A stretch of DNA of 7,270 nucleotides. It comes from Saprospiraceae bacterium (GTDB lineage: Bacteria; Bacteroidota; Bacteroidia; Chitinophagales; Saprospiraceae). Of the stretch, positions 6,892 to 7,270 are shown piece by piece. A program made the translations under genes and the position numbers. How positions within the stretch are numbered: position 1 is the stretch's first letter; the number at the start of each line of letters is the position of its first letter. The notes below the pieces were generated by a model that was given only the letters and a program-made list of their open reading frames with translations, ran no database searches and was not told where the DNA came from. The stretch is taken from the NCBI GenBank assembly GCA_020436865.1, contig JAGQXA010000011.1, forward strand, positions 1 through 7,270. The letters run 5' to 3'.

Positions 6892-7270
6892 ATGCACCCA
6901 TCTCTCCAGGACCCACTACAAGAACTCGACGCCGAGCTGGCGCAACTACTAGCCGAACTCAAGAACTACACCCATCAGCAGCTCAATTCGATCCCCTCGC
7001 CGGGCAGTTGGTCAGCCATTCAAGTAATGCATCACTTGCTGATAGCAGAAGAACTCTCTTTCAAGTATTTACAAAAAAAGCTCAGCTTTAATCCTTCCTT
7101 GCAAAAGGCGAACTGGCGAACCAGGCTGCGGCAGAGTTTTCTAGCCTTCTATCTGCACACCCCCATTAAGTTCAAGGCTCCTAAAGGCGTCAGCACTCCT
7201 GCTTTTCCGCGTGAGGCGACCTTGATCGATACAGCCAAACGCTGGACTTCCAACCGGGAAGCCCTGGCCG
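6892..7270 (+). CDS. DinB-like four-helix protein, 3' end missing
   Basis: Open frame of 126 codons running off the window, starting MHPSLQDPLQELDAEL. The ATG is the first possible start because an in-frame TAA lies at 6880-6882. Residues 5-30 are a Leu/Glu/Gln-rich amphipathic helix, followed by SIPSPGSWSAIQVMHHLLIAEE-type sequence at 33-54. The pattern P..G.WS..QV..HL..AE is characteristic of the DinB/YfiT-like superfamily, in which the His of the HL motif (here His48) is one of three metal ligands; the other two would lie partly beyond the window. Members are cytosolic metal-binding proteins, some acting as thiol-dependent transferases; the specific role is unknown. No signal peptide is seen. 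It is transcribed away from the amidohydrolase gene. Confidence 0.7.
   Translation, partial: MHPSLQDPLQELDAELAQLLAELKNYTHQQLNSIPSPGSWSAIQVMHHLLIAEELSFKYLQKKLSFNPSLQKANWRTRLRQSFLAFYLHTPIKFKAPKGVSTPAFPREATLIDTAKRWTSNREALA

Noticed and set aside
6232..6897. 221-codon minus-strand frame starting upstream of the propeller/amidohydrolase gene
   Set aside because: It overlaps the start of the real gene in another frame, is Arg/Gly-rich, and lacks the signal peptide and SPDG repeats seen in the correct frame.

Overview
The window looks like chromosomal DNA from a Bacteroidota bacterium. The main evidence is a secreted amylase ending in a type IX secretion (T9SS) type A sorting domain. Supporting evidence is a large TolB-propeller/amidohydrolase fusion of a type I associate with this phylum, and a Rossmann/DUF2520 protein. 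The fairly high GC content and the style of the proteins point towards Saprospiria (Lewinella-like bacteria), but that is inference from style. No mobile element, CRISPR array, tRNA or rRNA was seen.

Layout. (1) Positions 1-789, plus strand: 3' part of a Rossmann-fold/DUF2520 gene whose start lies before the window. (2) Positions 790-850: short convergent gap with a perfect 7-bp inverted repeat. (3) Positions 851-3421, minus strand: secreted GH13 alpha-amylase with a large insertion in its B domain, an Fn3-like module and a T9SS tail. (4) Positions 3422-3557: intergenic, with an 8-bp direct repeat of 12-bp period and a weak promoter-like element. (5) Positions 3558-6833, minus strand: exported 1091-residue protein with twelve propeller repeats, apparently a duplicated six-bladed propeller, fused to an amidohydrolase domain with an atypical metal site and a Cys-Ser-Cys-Gly-His tail. 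(6) Positions 6834-6891: divergent intergenic region with a Bacteroidota-type promoter candidate. (7) Positions 6892-7270, plus strand: start of a DinB-like gene that runs off the window.

Functionally, the two large minus-strand genes encode exported enzymes, one for starch or other alpha-glucans and one hydrolase of unknown substrate. They could be co-transcribed, but the 136-bp gap and different roles make this uncertain. There are no SusC/SusD, regulator or transporter genes, so this is not a visible polysaccharide utilisation locus. I found no convincing new multi-gene system. The most unusual items are the amylase insertion, the two-propeller architecture and the altered amidohydrolase metal ligands.
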